Shown: positions 35,201-46,707 of the stretch, piece by piece
Position numbering within the stretch: position 1 is the first letter of the stretch
Layout: the number at the start of each line of letters is the position of its first letter
Source: Vitrella brassicaformis
Lineage: Eukaryota; Sar; Vitrellaceae
Direction: 5' to 3'
DNA length: 64,000 nt
Assembly (NCBI GenBank): GCA_001179505.1
Contig: CDMY01000571.1
Coordinates: 107,880 to 171,879 of the forward strand
The notes under the pieces: model-generated
The model's input: the letters and a program-made list of their open reading frames with translations, nothing else
Told to the model about the DNA's origin: nothing
Database searches by the model: none
Position numbers and translations under genes: made by a program

Positions 35201-36702
35201 TTGATCTCATTCGGCAGCTCCAGGGTGGTCGTGAATACCTGACACACAGAGGGAGAGGAGAACAGACCAAGAAGGCTCGGGCTGCACGTCATGCCGCTCG
35301 GCTGTCCGTCCACCTGAATGTTTTTAGTGTCTCTCGAGTCGAATCTGAACATTTTGATGTTCATGCTGAAGTTCTCGAGCCGCTGCTTCTTGGTCCAGAA
35401 GGGCACCTCAAACCCCAGCAGACGGCTGTCGTCAATGTCGTACTTGAGACCCTGGACAGAGAGAGAGAAGCGGCATGTGGTGACATGGACAGATGGACAC
35501 ACTGAGGGAGAGTCCACCCACCATGAGGAGGAACTCCTTCAAACGGACTTGATACGGGAACCTTCAGACATCAATACACAAAATCAACAATAACGTTGCG
35601 CCATGTCGTCTCCCTGTCTCTTGTGTGGTCGGTCAGCCAGACATATAGGTATCCGCTGCACCGGTCTTTTCTCACATGGGTCTTCCGTCGCTGAGTGAAA
35701 CGGTATGGACGTAGAAGCGCATGTCGCTGCTGATGACGTTGCCGAGGTTGTCGTACGTCAGCTCCTCCATCCCAACAGTGCGATACAGATTGAACCGCTG
35801 CAGACAGACGCAATACAACCCACCCACCCACACACGAACAAGCATTCTATCTATCGGTGTGTCTGGTCTGGCTAGGCATATATCTCATCTTTCCTACCCA
35901 TGGGTCGTATGCGTCTCCGGCCGTGGCGTGGACGAAGTCATACATCTGGTAGAGCGAGTACATGTCCGGCTGCAGCACCCCGCCGCAGAAAAGCTTGGTG
36001 CCCTCGAAGTAGCTCGACGGACACTCCATCTCACACAAATCCTCGTCGATGATCTGAAGCTGCACAACACAACACATCCCCACAAATCCACGCACGCATC
36101 GCATACCAGCCTACTCCTCCGGGCATCAAGTGTCTCACGTTTCTCCTGGAGGTGAGGCACCAGCAGCTGCTGCCCCTGACCACAGCCATCGAGAAGTCAC
36201 GAATCTCACAGGCCTCCACACACGCAACCGGGCCGTCCGTATCGCCCAGCAAGAGCGAGTTGGTCGAGTCCACATCGCCTTGATAGCAGCCCAGGAACGT
36301 CCAGGGACCTGACAGACACCACACACATGCACAGGCACCCGATGGGAGGGCCTCGAGGACCAGCCCGTCCCTCGCCCCACTGAGTCGCGAGCGTGCTGTG
36401 TTCTTTGGGTCAGGGTTGAGCTGCTTTGCATATGTGTTGGACGGCAGGTAGAGGGGCGTGATGGAGCCCCCAGCCGCCTCCACATCCGCCCAAAACTGAA
36501 CAGACTTGAGACTCAGACCTGAAGGGACACACCAACACACACACAAGAGCAGACAATGGACGACAGCGGCAAGAGCGATTGACAGATCTCTCTGCGCATG
36601 CTTTGCGCCGCTCTGCGGGCGACGGCTGGCGGCCGTCTTACCACTGCAGAAACGCAGGGCCGCTGAGAAGACGAGGACAAGGGCGAGGGTTCTGGCCATC
36701 AT
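23299..36702 (-). CDS. WSC-REJ-GPS polycystin-1-like membrane receptor
   Basis: One gene of about 40 small exons. The signal peptide is MMARTLALVLVFSAALRFCS (36702). A WSC-like domain follows (36.3-36.1 kb: GPWTFLGCYQGD, then VACVEACEIRDFSMAVV and SSCWCLTS). A long ectodomain comes next. REJ-type blocks are clear at 31.8-31.6 kb (RASIRGGSRSVSELHYFAID, then ATDSVDPDFPD, WFFNFTC) and at 33.1-33.0 kb (MTIDASSSYNHGSRPSWQWK). The later half of REJ lies at about 29.9-30.1 kb. A GPS-like site is at 27.02-26.88 kb. It is followed by a membrane helix (ISFLVMYVMAGILLFFAALH) and a block like polycystin-1 (HHLVITAFYRDRQAKMTRLQ). Two or more helices, a polyproline loop (25.5-25.2 kb), two more helices (24.45-24.2 kb) and a charged tail ending at 23299 complete it. 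Such proteins act in fertilisation or ciliary signalling in animals; the role here is unknown. Fewer membrane segments are seen than the 11 of animal PKD1, and no PLAT domain was found. Exact exon ends are not all resolved. Confidence 0.75.
26880..27105 (-). other. GPS-like (autoproteolysis-site) region of the receptor
   Basis: Two exons join to give SSFAVATCWTWDWESNLGLG, then QWSRAGILNNEKGC. This resembles the GPS pattern C-x-W-D...W...GC just before the first membrane helix. The usual second cysteine pair and the HL-T/S cleavage site that should follow were not found in the next exon (TTLLAEPLGVVGQFLDVTVA). Cleavage is therefore uncertain. Confidence 0.5.
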
Positions 36703-36916
36703 GCATCCTCAAACACCGTGCACCATGACCAGCGCAGCTCCAGCCTCACTGCCACGCCAGCCTGACGCCATCTGCAGCCGAAAGAATAGGCGCGACCTCA
36801 CCGAGTGCAGGGTTTGGGTTACAGGGTTTGCAACGCCAAAGTCATCCGGAAAAGTAGAGATGGGAGTGTGTTGATGGGAGTGTGTTGATGCGAGAGTGTG
36901 TGGTGGTGTTTTGACG
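36703..36916. promoter_or_regulatory. Short divergent promoter, receptor / BTB-like gene
   Basis: Only about 214 bp separate the start codons of the minus-strand receptor and the plus-strand BTB-like gene, so both promoters and 5'UTRs must fit here. No TATA-like box stands out. Confidence 0.5.
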
Positions 36917-38984
36917 ATGACCGACGGGGGGGTCAGTTTGCGGACGTTGCTGGATCAGCAAGAGGCGCTGTTGGGTGGTCGGTCGGTCAGGCAGCTCGAC
37001 GAGCGCGAGTACGCCGCCTACATGGAGAAGGAGAAGCAGATCACCATCGCCCTGCAGAACAGCACCAGCGTCGAGGTCGATGACGAGATTCTCCAGGCGG
37101 TGCGGACCGTCCACGAGCGAACCAGCAACCAGCTGGCAGCTCCAGGCGCCTCGTCGTCAGGCGGGTCATCCTCATCCTCGTCGGCATCTTCATCGCGTTC
37201 GAGTCGCAGCAGCAGCAGTAGCCGGGGTCGGCACCGGTCAGATCTGGTGGAGCTGTCGGTGCGGGGCACCCGCTTCACGGTTCCGCTGACCACCATCGCC
37301 GTCGTGCCCGACTCCCTGCTGGCCACAAGCATCCACGGCGGCTCACGGGAGCTCGACATCTCACCCCGATACTTCTCCAAGATCCTCGATGCGCTCAGGC
37401 GCGGCCGCAGCAACCGGACGTCGTCGATCGACTCGCTGCCCGAGGCGGACCGTCCGGCGTTCGTGTCGCTGGTGCGGCAGCTGGGGGTGGAGAAGCTCTT
37501 CATGCGCCTCGAGACCATCCCAGAGGAGGCCACCGACGCCGAGGCCGCACAGGAGGTGCAGACCGAGGAGACCACAGCTGTGGCTGAGGGCCAGCAGGCC
37601 GCCACCGCCGACGAGTCCGGTACGCAGACTCACCCACGGAGCGAAGGGATGGGATACATGCCTGTCTGTATGCCTGCATGCGTGTGTGCGTGTGTGTGTG
37701 TCTGTGTGCGATGTGTTTGACAGATTCGCCCCCGGACTCCCCGCACCCGAATCGCATCGACATCATCCTGCGTGGTCAGCGCGTGTCGCCCGTGGACGCC
37801 ATCACGTTTGAGGAGTCGATCAGCTACAGCGTGCACCCGGACGGGGTGCTGCTGTCGTGCCTCGTCGAGGCCGTCGTCGAGACCATCAAGGGGGCCGTCT
37901 TCTACAGGCTGCTCTACCAGATCACCGACAAGGAGGCCGACTACCTCAGGCAGCTCCTCCATAGCAGGCCGCCACCCAAACCCACACGATACACTGACGA
38001 CACCGCCGCCGCAGACGAGGTCGAGGACGCACGCGCAAAGGCGCCGACGGAGCCCCCCAGCCCGCCGAACGCGACCTCGTCCAACAACGGCACGTCGACC
38101 AACGCTGCCACATCCAGCAACGGCAGTGGGAGCGGCAGCAGCGGTGCCGCGGCCACCACCACCACTGCAGAGGCGTCACCATCCCAGCCATCACAGCCAT
38201 CCCCGGCTGACACGCCCGCACCCACACAGACCCAGCCGTCCTCTGAGTCGGCGCCCCCTCCCCCTTCCCCTCCCTCCGACCCCCCACCCACACCCACACC
38301 CACACCCACACCCGCACCGGCCCCGGCAGACTCGCCCGCCGCACAAGCACCAGGAGAGGCGGAGAGTGCGGCCAAAGAAGGCGAGCAACAGAGGGAGGGC
38401 AGCGAGGCAGTGGCGGCCAGCAGCAGCAGTAGCGGCAATGGCAATGGCAATGGCGGGGATCAGGCAGCAGCAGCAGCAGCTGCTGCGGAGGGCGAGGGCC
38501 CATCGAGCCCGCCGACGCCCGCGCCGTCGTCGATAGCTGAGCCGGTGCAGATGACGCGTGCCGAGAAGATCGACAGGAAGGTCGAGCTGGCGTTGAAGGG
38601 CAGGGTGCAGGCCTGCCGCATCAAGGACCACCACACCTTCCCCGTCGACCACTGGAAGGACATTCACATCCACGTAAGTCACTCGGGGGGTCGGGGGGTC
38701 GGTGGGGCTTGGGGGGTGGGTGGGCTGGGCACCATCACACGCACGACAGACCACCCACATAGATATGATGGGGCTTTGTCTTCTGTCGTCTGGTGTGGTG
38801 TGTGTGTGGTTGTGTCTGTCAGACGATCTCGATGGACGGCGACGTGTGCGCGTACAGTCTGGCGGACCTGATGGTGGATGGGGACACAATTTTGCGGGGG
38901 GACGAGCCGTGCGGCGGGCTGCCCAGGCAGATAGTCGTAGAACTCACTGTCAACGTCGAGATCGACGTCAACGGCAGAGTCTAG
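36917..38984 (+). CDS. BTB/T1-like domain protein with low-complexity linker
   Basis: Three exons in phase (36917-37619, 37724-38673, 38823-38984) give about 604 aa. The ATG at 36917 is the first in frame. After a helical N-terminus (SLRTLLDQQEALLGGRSVRQ) and a Ser-rich run comes DLVELSVRGTRFTVPLTT, then PDSLLATSIHGG. This is the pattern of the KCTD/T1-type BTB fold (V-x-G-x-x-F...L...P-x-S-x-L). A second related block is IDIILRGQRVSPVDAITFEE in exon 2. A linker of about 180 residues of Pro, Ala, Ser, Thr and Gly follows, then DHHTFPVDHWKDIHIH, a beta-rich end and the stop. BTB domains build homo-oligomers or recruit cullin-3; which applies is unknown. The BTB call is from pattern only. Confidence 0.6.
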
Positions 38985-41900
38985 CAGCCCACACCACACA
39001 CACATACAGGCATACAGACAGACACCTAGACAGAGAGGGAGAGAGATAAGGTGGGGCTGGCAGGTGGGAGGGGAGGGGGGTGGAATAGAGAGAGAGAGAG
39101 AGAGAGAGAAATGGGGGTCTTGGTGCATTGAGATGAGGTGTGATTGATGTGTTTTGATGGATGCTTCATACGTACGCGCGGCTGTGACAAACGGACGGGT
39201 CGGATGCGGCGCGTATTTTGCGCACTTAGCTTATTGGCGCCCTGGTCGGCCATTGCACCCCCTCCCCCCTCCCTCCCTCCCTCCCTGTCTCCCTCCCTGT
39301 CTCCCTTCCTCTCTCTTGCTTGCATAGCTGAGTAGACAAGAGAAGCGCCCACCCGGAGGATAGATACGATGGCAGATGGGTGCGTGGGCGGCCGGCCCAA
39401 ACAGACACGGCCTCCATCCATCCATCAGCCCGACTCGTTTTTCGTCCTGTCTATCTGTCTGTCTGTCTGTCTGGCTTTCTGTACATATCCTCTCCCTCCC
39501 TCTCCTGTCTTCCTATAGTCTGCCTCTCTCTCCCTCCCTCCCTCTCTCTCTCTCTCTCTCTGTGGGTCCCGGCTGTAGGCTGATTCGTGAGTGTGTGTTG
39601 GTGTGGAGGTGGGTGGGTGGGTGGGTGGGAGAGAGAGGGGAGGGCTGAAGGGGAGAAGTGTCGTTGTCGTGATGTGGTATCTCTTTATCTACTTGCTGCT
39701 ATGTCCGTGTGTGTGTACCTTCCTGCCTGAGTGAGAGAGTGAGTGTGTGTGCACGAGATCATGGCTGCAATGGAACGGAACGGAATGCCAGCTGGCGAGG
39801 GAGGTGGTCGTCGCCGCCCAGACAGACGCTCAGACGTTAAGACAGACAGAGAGAGAGGAACGGCAGCGTTTTAATGTCGTTGTTGCGCTAGCGAGCGGGC
39901 GAGCGAGCGGCAGCGAACGGCTCCCTCTTGTATCTCCTCTCTTCGTCTCGAGACGTCTCATGCTCTCTCTAATCTCATCTCATCTCATAGCAGGCCATGG
40001 ATGCAGTGCACACCTAATTAGCCAGCGAATGACGGGTGGGCGGGGCGGGTGGGGCTGTGAGTGGCCATTTTGTTGTTTTCGTTGTTCTAATTTACTTTTC
40101 CTTTTGGTCGAACCGCTGCTGCCATTCAGTGAGTGCGTGTGAGTGAGCGACGGGGGGAGGGAGAGGGGGAGGGGGCAGAGAGAGAGAGAGATGGGGGGCG
40201 GGGGCTGAGGGCTGAGAGTTGGGAGCATTGAGATCGCCTGTGCGGAAGTATTTTCCTGGCTATTGTCTGGCGGCTAGTGTATACAGCAATAGAACAGGCG
40301 TGCAGCGATCGATCTCACACACGGAATGGTTGCCGGAGGGATGGGAGGTGATGTGATGTGATGTGTCTTGTGGTGCTGTGTTGTGTTGTGAGACCTCTCC
40401 ATGTCTATTTGGCGCTTCGTCGGGGCGTGGGACGGTCGGAGGAGGGGGGGACACATAGGTCATTTCACGACGCATGGACACACGCCCCCCACACACAGAG
40501 GGAGACGTGGGCCCCGTGTTGCCCGCTGCGTGCCCCTCTCTCTCTCTGACTCTGACTGCTGCTCTCGCCTTGTTCCTTGTTCTCCTTCTAAAGACAGAGA
40601 GGGTGAGTGAGAGCAGCTTTGGATGCCATCTTCTATGCAGGTCGGTCCGTGTGCGATGTGGTGTGGTGTGGTGTGGTGGTGTGTTGGTATGTTTTGGTAT
40701 GTTCTATAGCTTAGCGACGTCTGTATAGGGCGGGAGAAGGGAAGGAAGAGGAGAAACGCAGAGAGAGAGAGGAGTAGCAGGCTCTCTCACGCTCACATGG
40801 ATGCATTGACGGGATGGGTCTATGGAGTGCACAACACACACACAAACGAACGAACGAATGCACAACTGAGGGAGCCAGTAGGGAAGGGGACGAACCAGCG
40901 GGTGGGAGAATGAGTGACTAGGGGATACTGAAGAGAGAGAGATATACCCTCTGCTAATTCGCTGTGCTCAACGGACAGCTGGATGGATGGATGGATGGCG
41001 AGAGTGTCCCTGCCTGCCTGCCTGTTTGCCTGTCTGCCTGAGTATCTATCAGTCAGTCATATGTACCTACCACACACGAGCGATCGGTTGTTGTTAAGAG
41101 GACTGGGTGGGGGTGGGTGCCTGGGGAGAGTGCTGGGGTGCGTGTGTGCGTGAGGGGGAGGGAGGGAGGGAGGGAGTGACCGGGGAGTGCCGTGCCTTTT
41201 TAGCTCACTTGGACTTGACTTTGTGGATTTGTGACCTCACTCGCCCCGCTGACCGATAGAGCGACTGCTGCATGCATGGATGAACGAATGGTGTCTGTCT
41301 GTCTGTCTGTCTGGCCTGACCACTTACCCATCGCCCGACTGCCTGCCTGCTTCCCTGCCTGCCTGCTTCCCTGCCTGCCTGCGTCACCTGACGCCCCGCT
41401 TCTCTTACCACTTGCCTTAATTGCCGGCACTTCTGCCCCTCCCTCCTTCCCCTCCCACTCCCCCTCCCCCTCCTTCTCTGCCTCGCTGCCTAGCCGGTGT
41501 ATTTTTTCACCTCTCGTCTGCATGGCGTGGCGGGGCGTGGCGTGGCGTGGCGTGGCGTGGCGGGCGGCGTCTCGCTAGCTAGCTGGCCAGCCTTCCCGCC
41601 GGGCAGGCGGTGCTATGCGGCCACAATCACAATCGTACTTACGTAGACAGGGAGAGGGTGGGCGGGGGCGGGAGGGAGGGAGGGTGACCCACACGCACAC
41701 ACATACACATACACATACACACATTCCTGAGCACACAGAAGCCGTGCGAGCCAGTGGTTTTAAGAGGGGCTGGCTAGGCTGAGTAGCTGAGGTCCTGCCG
41801 GCTGGCGGACCGACCAGCGAGCGCAGGTGGGGTGGGATGGGTGGATGCGACTCATTTTTGGCCTGACTGACTGACTGACTCACTGACTGACTACTCATAC

Positions 41901-42899
41901 GATACGATGGATGACGACTGCCTAGCCTTCCTTCCTGCCTTAATACAAATGCATGCGGCACTGTGGGTGGGGTGGGGTGGGGGGAGGGTGTGTGGTGTGG
42001 GGCAGGAGAGAGAGAGGAAGTCGTTTGTTCTGACGTGCACGTGACGCCCGGCTCGATCGATTCCATTGCATTTTTGGCTCCGCAGGTTATCATATCAACC
42101 ATATCGCCACACACATCCACACACACACACACATGCATAGACACACGCACACACACGTAGAGAGAGGAAAGGGCACGGCGCAGACAGGGCAGGACAGATC
42201 GATGGTTGGCAGGCACGGGCGCACACCCTGACGACTGGACGGATGGATAGATGGATGGGCGCATGGGTTTCCGCGAGGGTGTGGGTTCTGTTTCTTTCTT
42301 CCTTTCTGTTTGTCAATGAGCGATGGATCGATTGGTGTGATCGAGAACAGACATCTACATGATGATATGGCTGACCGACCGACCGACTGCGTGTGGCTTG
42401 CGTGATTGGTAGTATGGGGCGTGCAGCAATGCTGCGTGCACTCGTCGCCTCCTCCTTATGCTATCCTGCGCTTCAACCTGAATGGCTGGCTGCTGGTTTC
42501 TTTTGCCTGAATGCATGAGTGAACGTGTCTGCATAGCATAGCACATATTATCCCACAGCCGAGCATTATTCTGTTTGTGAACGATGAGTGTGTGAGTGCA
42601 TGATTGATGAGATAGATGTGCGTGTGTGGGTGTTTATGTGTTCTGTGTGCCTGGGTGCCTGCGGTGCGTGTCCGAGCAGAGAGCAATGCAATGGGGACGC
42701 CCAGCGACTGATCCGTACATACCATGGACCGATCCCGCGAAAGAACCATCAACATCACATGATAGCATCATGGTGGGGGGCTCACTGCAACCACAGCACT
42801 CCTCTGTAATGAATCAAATCATCCCTCCGCAATTCCTCCAGCAAATCTGCGATCTCGGCCTCTTGTGCAGCTCTGGGGTGTCTGTGCTGTCTGTTGTCA
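38985..42899. repeat. 3.9-kb gene-free block of simple repeats
   Basis: No supported gene. The block is a mosaic of (CT)n, (GA)n, (TCTG)n, (CTCC)n and (CATC)n tracts. Examples are (GA)n at 39090-39108, (CTCC)n at 39265-39300, (TGTC)n at 39450-39475, GGGA-type runs at 41155-41175, (TGCC)n at 41340-41385 and a pentamer GGCGT array at 41524-41565. Open frames here are all low-complexity. I see no tRNA-like cloverleaf or snRNA. It is the longest non-coding stretch in the window and may include the 3'UTR of the BTB-like gene and the 5'UTR of the next. Confidence 0.6.
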
Positions 42900-44393
42900 A
42901 TGCTGCTGTGGCTGGTTGCTCTCCATCGAATCGCCTCTCTTGCAGATCTCGCCGATTCGTCCCATCCTGCTGACAAGAGGAGCACATTCTTGACTCCTCG
43001 GCTGCAGCCTGACCTCGTGAGGCGGCATCACACTCAACACGTGACGACTCGCTCGGCATGGGTAAGCAGGGTGGGAGTGAGTGGACAGCCTTCCCACACA
43101 CAGATGAATGAATGAGTGCGTGAGTGTCTGTGTGCTGTGTCGGTTTGCCCAGGGGCGGCGCAGGCGGGCGATGCCGTTTGCAAAGGAGGCTTCTCTCATC
43201 GAGGCTGAGGCCGGTAAGACCGATAAACACGAAACGCATCTCTGTCTGTCTGTCAGTCTGTCGTTTCCTTTCTCTGCGTGTGGGTTGGCCGTGGTGTCTG
43301 CAGGGATTGTGGCGCCTTTGCGCGAGTTTGATGAGGCCGGTCAGAGGGACGACGAGCTCCTCTTAAATCACTCCTACGCGGAGTTCCGGGCAGCGAAGCA
43401 GCGGCTCGAAGCTGCCAAAGACGCGCTGGCGGAGCGACTCGCTGCAATGAACGGTATGTGTGCACACGATGGATGGATGGATTGATGAATGGATGGGTCC
43501 AGATACTCTGTGTTGGCAACTGGTGGAGCTCTACTGGGCGTCCGCTTTGCTTCTGAGGGCCGGGAAACGCGAGCTCGAGGATAACGCTGGAAAAGCAGCA
43601 GTTGTCGGGAAGCTTCTCTCGCGAGTCTTCGGCAGAACGCTCTCGCGAGTTGTGGAGGCCGTCTGGGGGGAAAAGGCCATCGCAGCGCGCATCAGCGGCT
43701 TACGAGCGGAGGCCGAGAGGTACGATCGCCGAATGGACTTGATTATCGAGGATCTCGCCAAACGGCAGCAGGAAAACGACCTGAACGGTCGGTCGGCCGG
43801 CCAGCCAGGAGACTGAAGCACATGTGGGCATTAATGTAATGCAGGCACCGCCACCCTTGCGATGCTCGAGCAAGCGGAGAGGGAGTTCTGCGCGACAATG
43901 GCTATGGTACAAACCCATCCCGACAAGTATCGACCGAGAAAGGGAGACGATCCCTGGGGCGTCACGCGCCAGGCCTTTTCCAAGTTCAGCCGCCAAAATG
44001 CGTGGCACAGCATCTACTACATACGCCGACGTGCGCCCAATGCCCGTAGGTGCAGTGCACATATGTGCTGTCTGCTGATCTGATCTGCCTGTGCGTTCTC
44101 CCTCCTTGATGCATTGATTCATTGTCACTGTGCAATCAGCGCTGCCGCTGCTGATGAAACAGAAGGAGAGGGCCCGCGAGATGAAGGAATGGACGGAGAG
44201 AAGGGGGGCACCGTGGGGAACTAGCGAGGATACGCAGGAAGTCCTGGAGCTGTACGAGCAGCAGCTGAAGGAGGCTGACGAGCGCATCAAGGAGAGGCTC
44301 GAGGCAATTGGAGTGGCGGAGCCGGCCATCGACACACAGCGCACCGCAGCGAGCAATAAGACCTCAAACAGGACGACCGATGAGTTGCTGTGA
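42900..44393 (+). CDS. Helical coiled-coil protein, possibly secreted or organellar
   Basis: Six exons join in phase: 42900-43061, then about 43154-43214, 43305-43453, 43503-43787, 43847-44047 and 44140-44393. The start MLLWLVALHRIASLADLADS is signal-like but short. The body is alpha-helical with heptad-like Ala/Leu/Glu/Arg: YAEFRAAKQRLEAAKDALAE; GLRAEAERYDRRMDLIIEDL; EVLELYEQQLKEADERIKER. A more distinct block is THPDKYRPRKGDDPWGVTRQ, followed by AFSKFSRQNAWHSIYYIRRR. No known family is recognised. Codon use is less GC3-rich than in its neighbours. An in-frame ATG upstream (42809) belongs to a different frame and was not used. Confidence 0.65.
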
Positions 44394-44907
44394 CTGGCCT
44401 ATGAGTCAGAGGACGGGCAGGCAGGCCGTGTGTCAATCAGGTTTTTCCGTCGTAAAGGTTGTGTGTGCGTGTGCGTGCAGTGTCTCCGACAGGCAGGCAG
44501 GAAGTCAAGCACATACACACCACAAGATAGCTAGCTAGGACGTCTCCGCGTGTCTTTTCAGTGAGGGAGCCATGCATGGCGGTGGCCGCTCAGTCGGACA
44601 AGCATGGCCGACAAGAGGGATGTTGCGTCTGTGGGATGAGGAAAGGGGGACGGGGCGGTGGCGACTCGGAGTGCATATCCGTGACTGCACACATGAATTA
44701 CCTGGCGCATGCACGACACAGGGTCACGAGCGACCACGGCTGAAATGCCTGCAACGCGAAAGATCCCCTTGCGGGCGGATCGCCGGAGGCTGTGCGAGCT
44801 TGACTTCGAGACGCGCTTACGAAAAGAGTCGTTTAGATCCGAACAAGGGCCCTAAGGGACAAAAAAGAGAGGGCTCGCGTTCGCGAGCGTCTATCTGGTA
44901 GCCGGTC
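44394..44907. other. Intergenic
   Basis: Between the coiled-coil gene and the roadblock gene. It has a CAGG-repeat patch at about 44415-44500 and, near the end, an inverted-looking TTCGCGAGC/GCTCGCGTTC segment (44874-44890). Nothing else seen. Confidence 0.35.
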
Positions 44908-45804
44908 ATGGCGTCCACGTCGAGCGAAGTCGATGAGGTTCTGAGAGCATGGTGCACGGACAATCCCCAGGTGATCGGCTATGTCGTCATGAACTCTGAC
45001 GGTGAGTGGACCCACAAACGACCAGAGTCACACGGACAGAGCGCCATTCAGCCGGGGGGAAAGGCAGCATATCCGCAGAAAGACAGACAACGGGCAAATG
45101 GGGGCGTGCAGATGAGGGCAGGGAGGCTGGCAGGGTAGCTCATGCGCACAGAAGCCAGGAAGGTCGCTGCTGGGCCGACACACGCGAACAGAAAGCCCGT
45201 CACTTTGTAGTGACTGTCCTCATGGGGCCACTTATGCTCATCTCTCTGGCTCAAGGCTTTGCTCCGTCGTTTCCCCCCAGGCATCCCAGTCAAGTATCAC
45301 GAGAAGCTGCCGTACGACAAGGCCGTCCAGTACGCAGCCCTGCTATCGTAAGGGACGCGAGGGAACGTATTGAGACGTCGAATCGCTGTCGCTCCTGTTT
45401 GTCTGTGTGTGGGGGGTCGGGTCGGATTTCCTCCTACAGGGATTTCTGTACGAGTTCAAGAAAGTGTCTCAAGGAGCTGCTGCCATATGTCGAGGTACGG
45501 GCCATGCACTAGGCTCATACTGTGTCTCGATCTCTCTGCCTGTGCGCTTGTGTGGTGGGTGGCAGAACGACTTGAATGCCGTGAGGATACGCACCAAGGA
45601 GCGCACAGAGATCATCGTGGTCAGCGCCATGGACTACGTGCTCATCGTCGTGCAGGCGAGTGACAAACGAACGAATGCACACATAACTCAGTGGTTCATC
45701 TGTGTCATGTCTGTGCGTTGCTCTGCTGTCGCTGCCTACAGAACTGCAGTGGCAAGCCCATTAACTACGATGAGGGCGAGGCCGCCAAGCCAGCAGAAGC
45801 GTAA
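44908..45804 (+). CDS. Dynein light chain, roadblock/LC7 type
   Basis: Small subunit that dimerises and binds dynein intermediate chain, in cytoplasmic or ciliary dynein. Five exons in phase (44908-45001, 45281-45347, 45440-45494, 45566-45655, 45742-45804) give about 122 aa, somewhat above the usual roughly 100 because of the C-terminal tail. The product starts MASTSSEVDEVLRAW. The roadblock pattern is clear: GYVVMNSDGIPVKYHEKLPY, DKAVQYAALLS, then NDLNAVRIRTKERTEIIVVS and DYVLIVVQN. A tail GKPINYDEGEAAKPAEA follows. The fourth intron (45656-45741) has a GC donor, CAG|GCGAGT, with a normal CAG acceptor. Confidence 0.93.
45656..45741 (+). other. GC-AG intron in the roadblock gene
   Basis: The exon joint VVQ|NCSG is fixed by homology on its 5' side. 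The donor is GCGAGT, with no GT at a usable position, and the acceptor is CCTACAG. GC-AG introns are a minor but known class handled by the U2 spliceosome. Confidence 0.75.
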
Positions 45805-45985
45805 GGGCGGGCCTCGTCTGTTGTGTGCGTGCTTATGTGCCCGACGTTCAATGCAATGTTGACCGCTTTCATGCCTCCATGAACTGCTGCTACCGTGTCC
45901 TGCCGCTCTCTGTTCCACCCACTGCACACACTTGGTCCCGCCCCTCCTATACACCTATCATCCCCCCACCTGTACCTCTCTCTCA

Positions 45986-46707
45986 TCATTGCCGCTTCGT
46001 GGTCATCAACTCCCCCGCCGTGAGCACGCTCGTAGCCAGCAGCCCCAACTGCATGAGCGCCAGCAGCGGCCCGCCCCCATTCAGCTGCTTCCGCTTGCTA
46101 GGCGACGCCAGATAAGACCACCCGAAGCACACACGGCCCAGCAGGTACCCCACGCCGAACACGGCCGCCATGACAGGGTGGCGGAGACCGCCCCACCCCA
46201 GCAGCACCAGCACAACGGGCAAATTCTCGGTGTAGTTGCTGTGCATGCGGATGGCGCAGTTGAGTCGGAACCAGTCGACGTACGGCAGCTGGCTGCTGTA
46301 CACGCCGCTGCCCATGTCGGGGTAGCCCTCCGGGTCGATGCCCTCGCCAAATGCCAAGAAATGCTCGCGCGCAATGGCTACCCACGGAGGGCGAGAAGAG
46401 GGCGGCAGGTGCGATGGTTGGAAGGGCTCAGAACTCGCCGCTGCTGATGGCGCCTCGTCACCATCGGCTGCCTCGTTGTAGGTCTGCTGCTGCTTGCTAA
46501 GTGCCTCGAGTCTGAGGATGTGCCGCCGGATCTGGGCCACGTACAGACCTTGGAGCGTGCTGCACACAACACAGCAACAGCCACATTCCGCAGACGGAGT
46601 TGCTGCATGCTTCATTCTTCTCACCAGTGTGTGACGAGGGCGCTGCCCGTCACGATGACCCATCCGTAAGCGCGCGGGTTGCTGCACAGAGGTGCAGACG
46701 AAGTCAT
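45986..46707 (-). CDS. MAPEG-family membrane protein (microsomal GST / LTC4-synthase like)
   Basis: Integral membrane enzyme family that conjugates glutathione to lipophilic substrates or reduces lipid peroxides, usually trimeric in ER-type membranes. Two exons (46707-46625, 46559-45986) give about 218 aa, longer than the usual about 150 because of a low-complexity insert (EAADGDEAPSAAASSEPFQP) between helices 1 and 2. The hallmark block is RLNCAIRMHSNYTENLPVVL, which matches the family pattern RxxNCxxRxxxNxxE. HPVMAAVFGVGYLLGRVCFG follows. Four helices are expected: helix 1 around AYGWVIVTGSALVTHWTLQG, the last around LLALMQLGLLATSVLTAG. The start at 46707 is the first ATG. It could be an inactive relative, but Arg, Asn and Glu of the motif are present. 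Confidence 0.85.

Noticed and set aside
39000-42800. Several 60-230 codon frames in the repeat block
   Set aside because: All consist of microsatellite-encoded runs and lack splice or family support.
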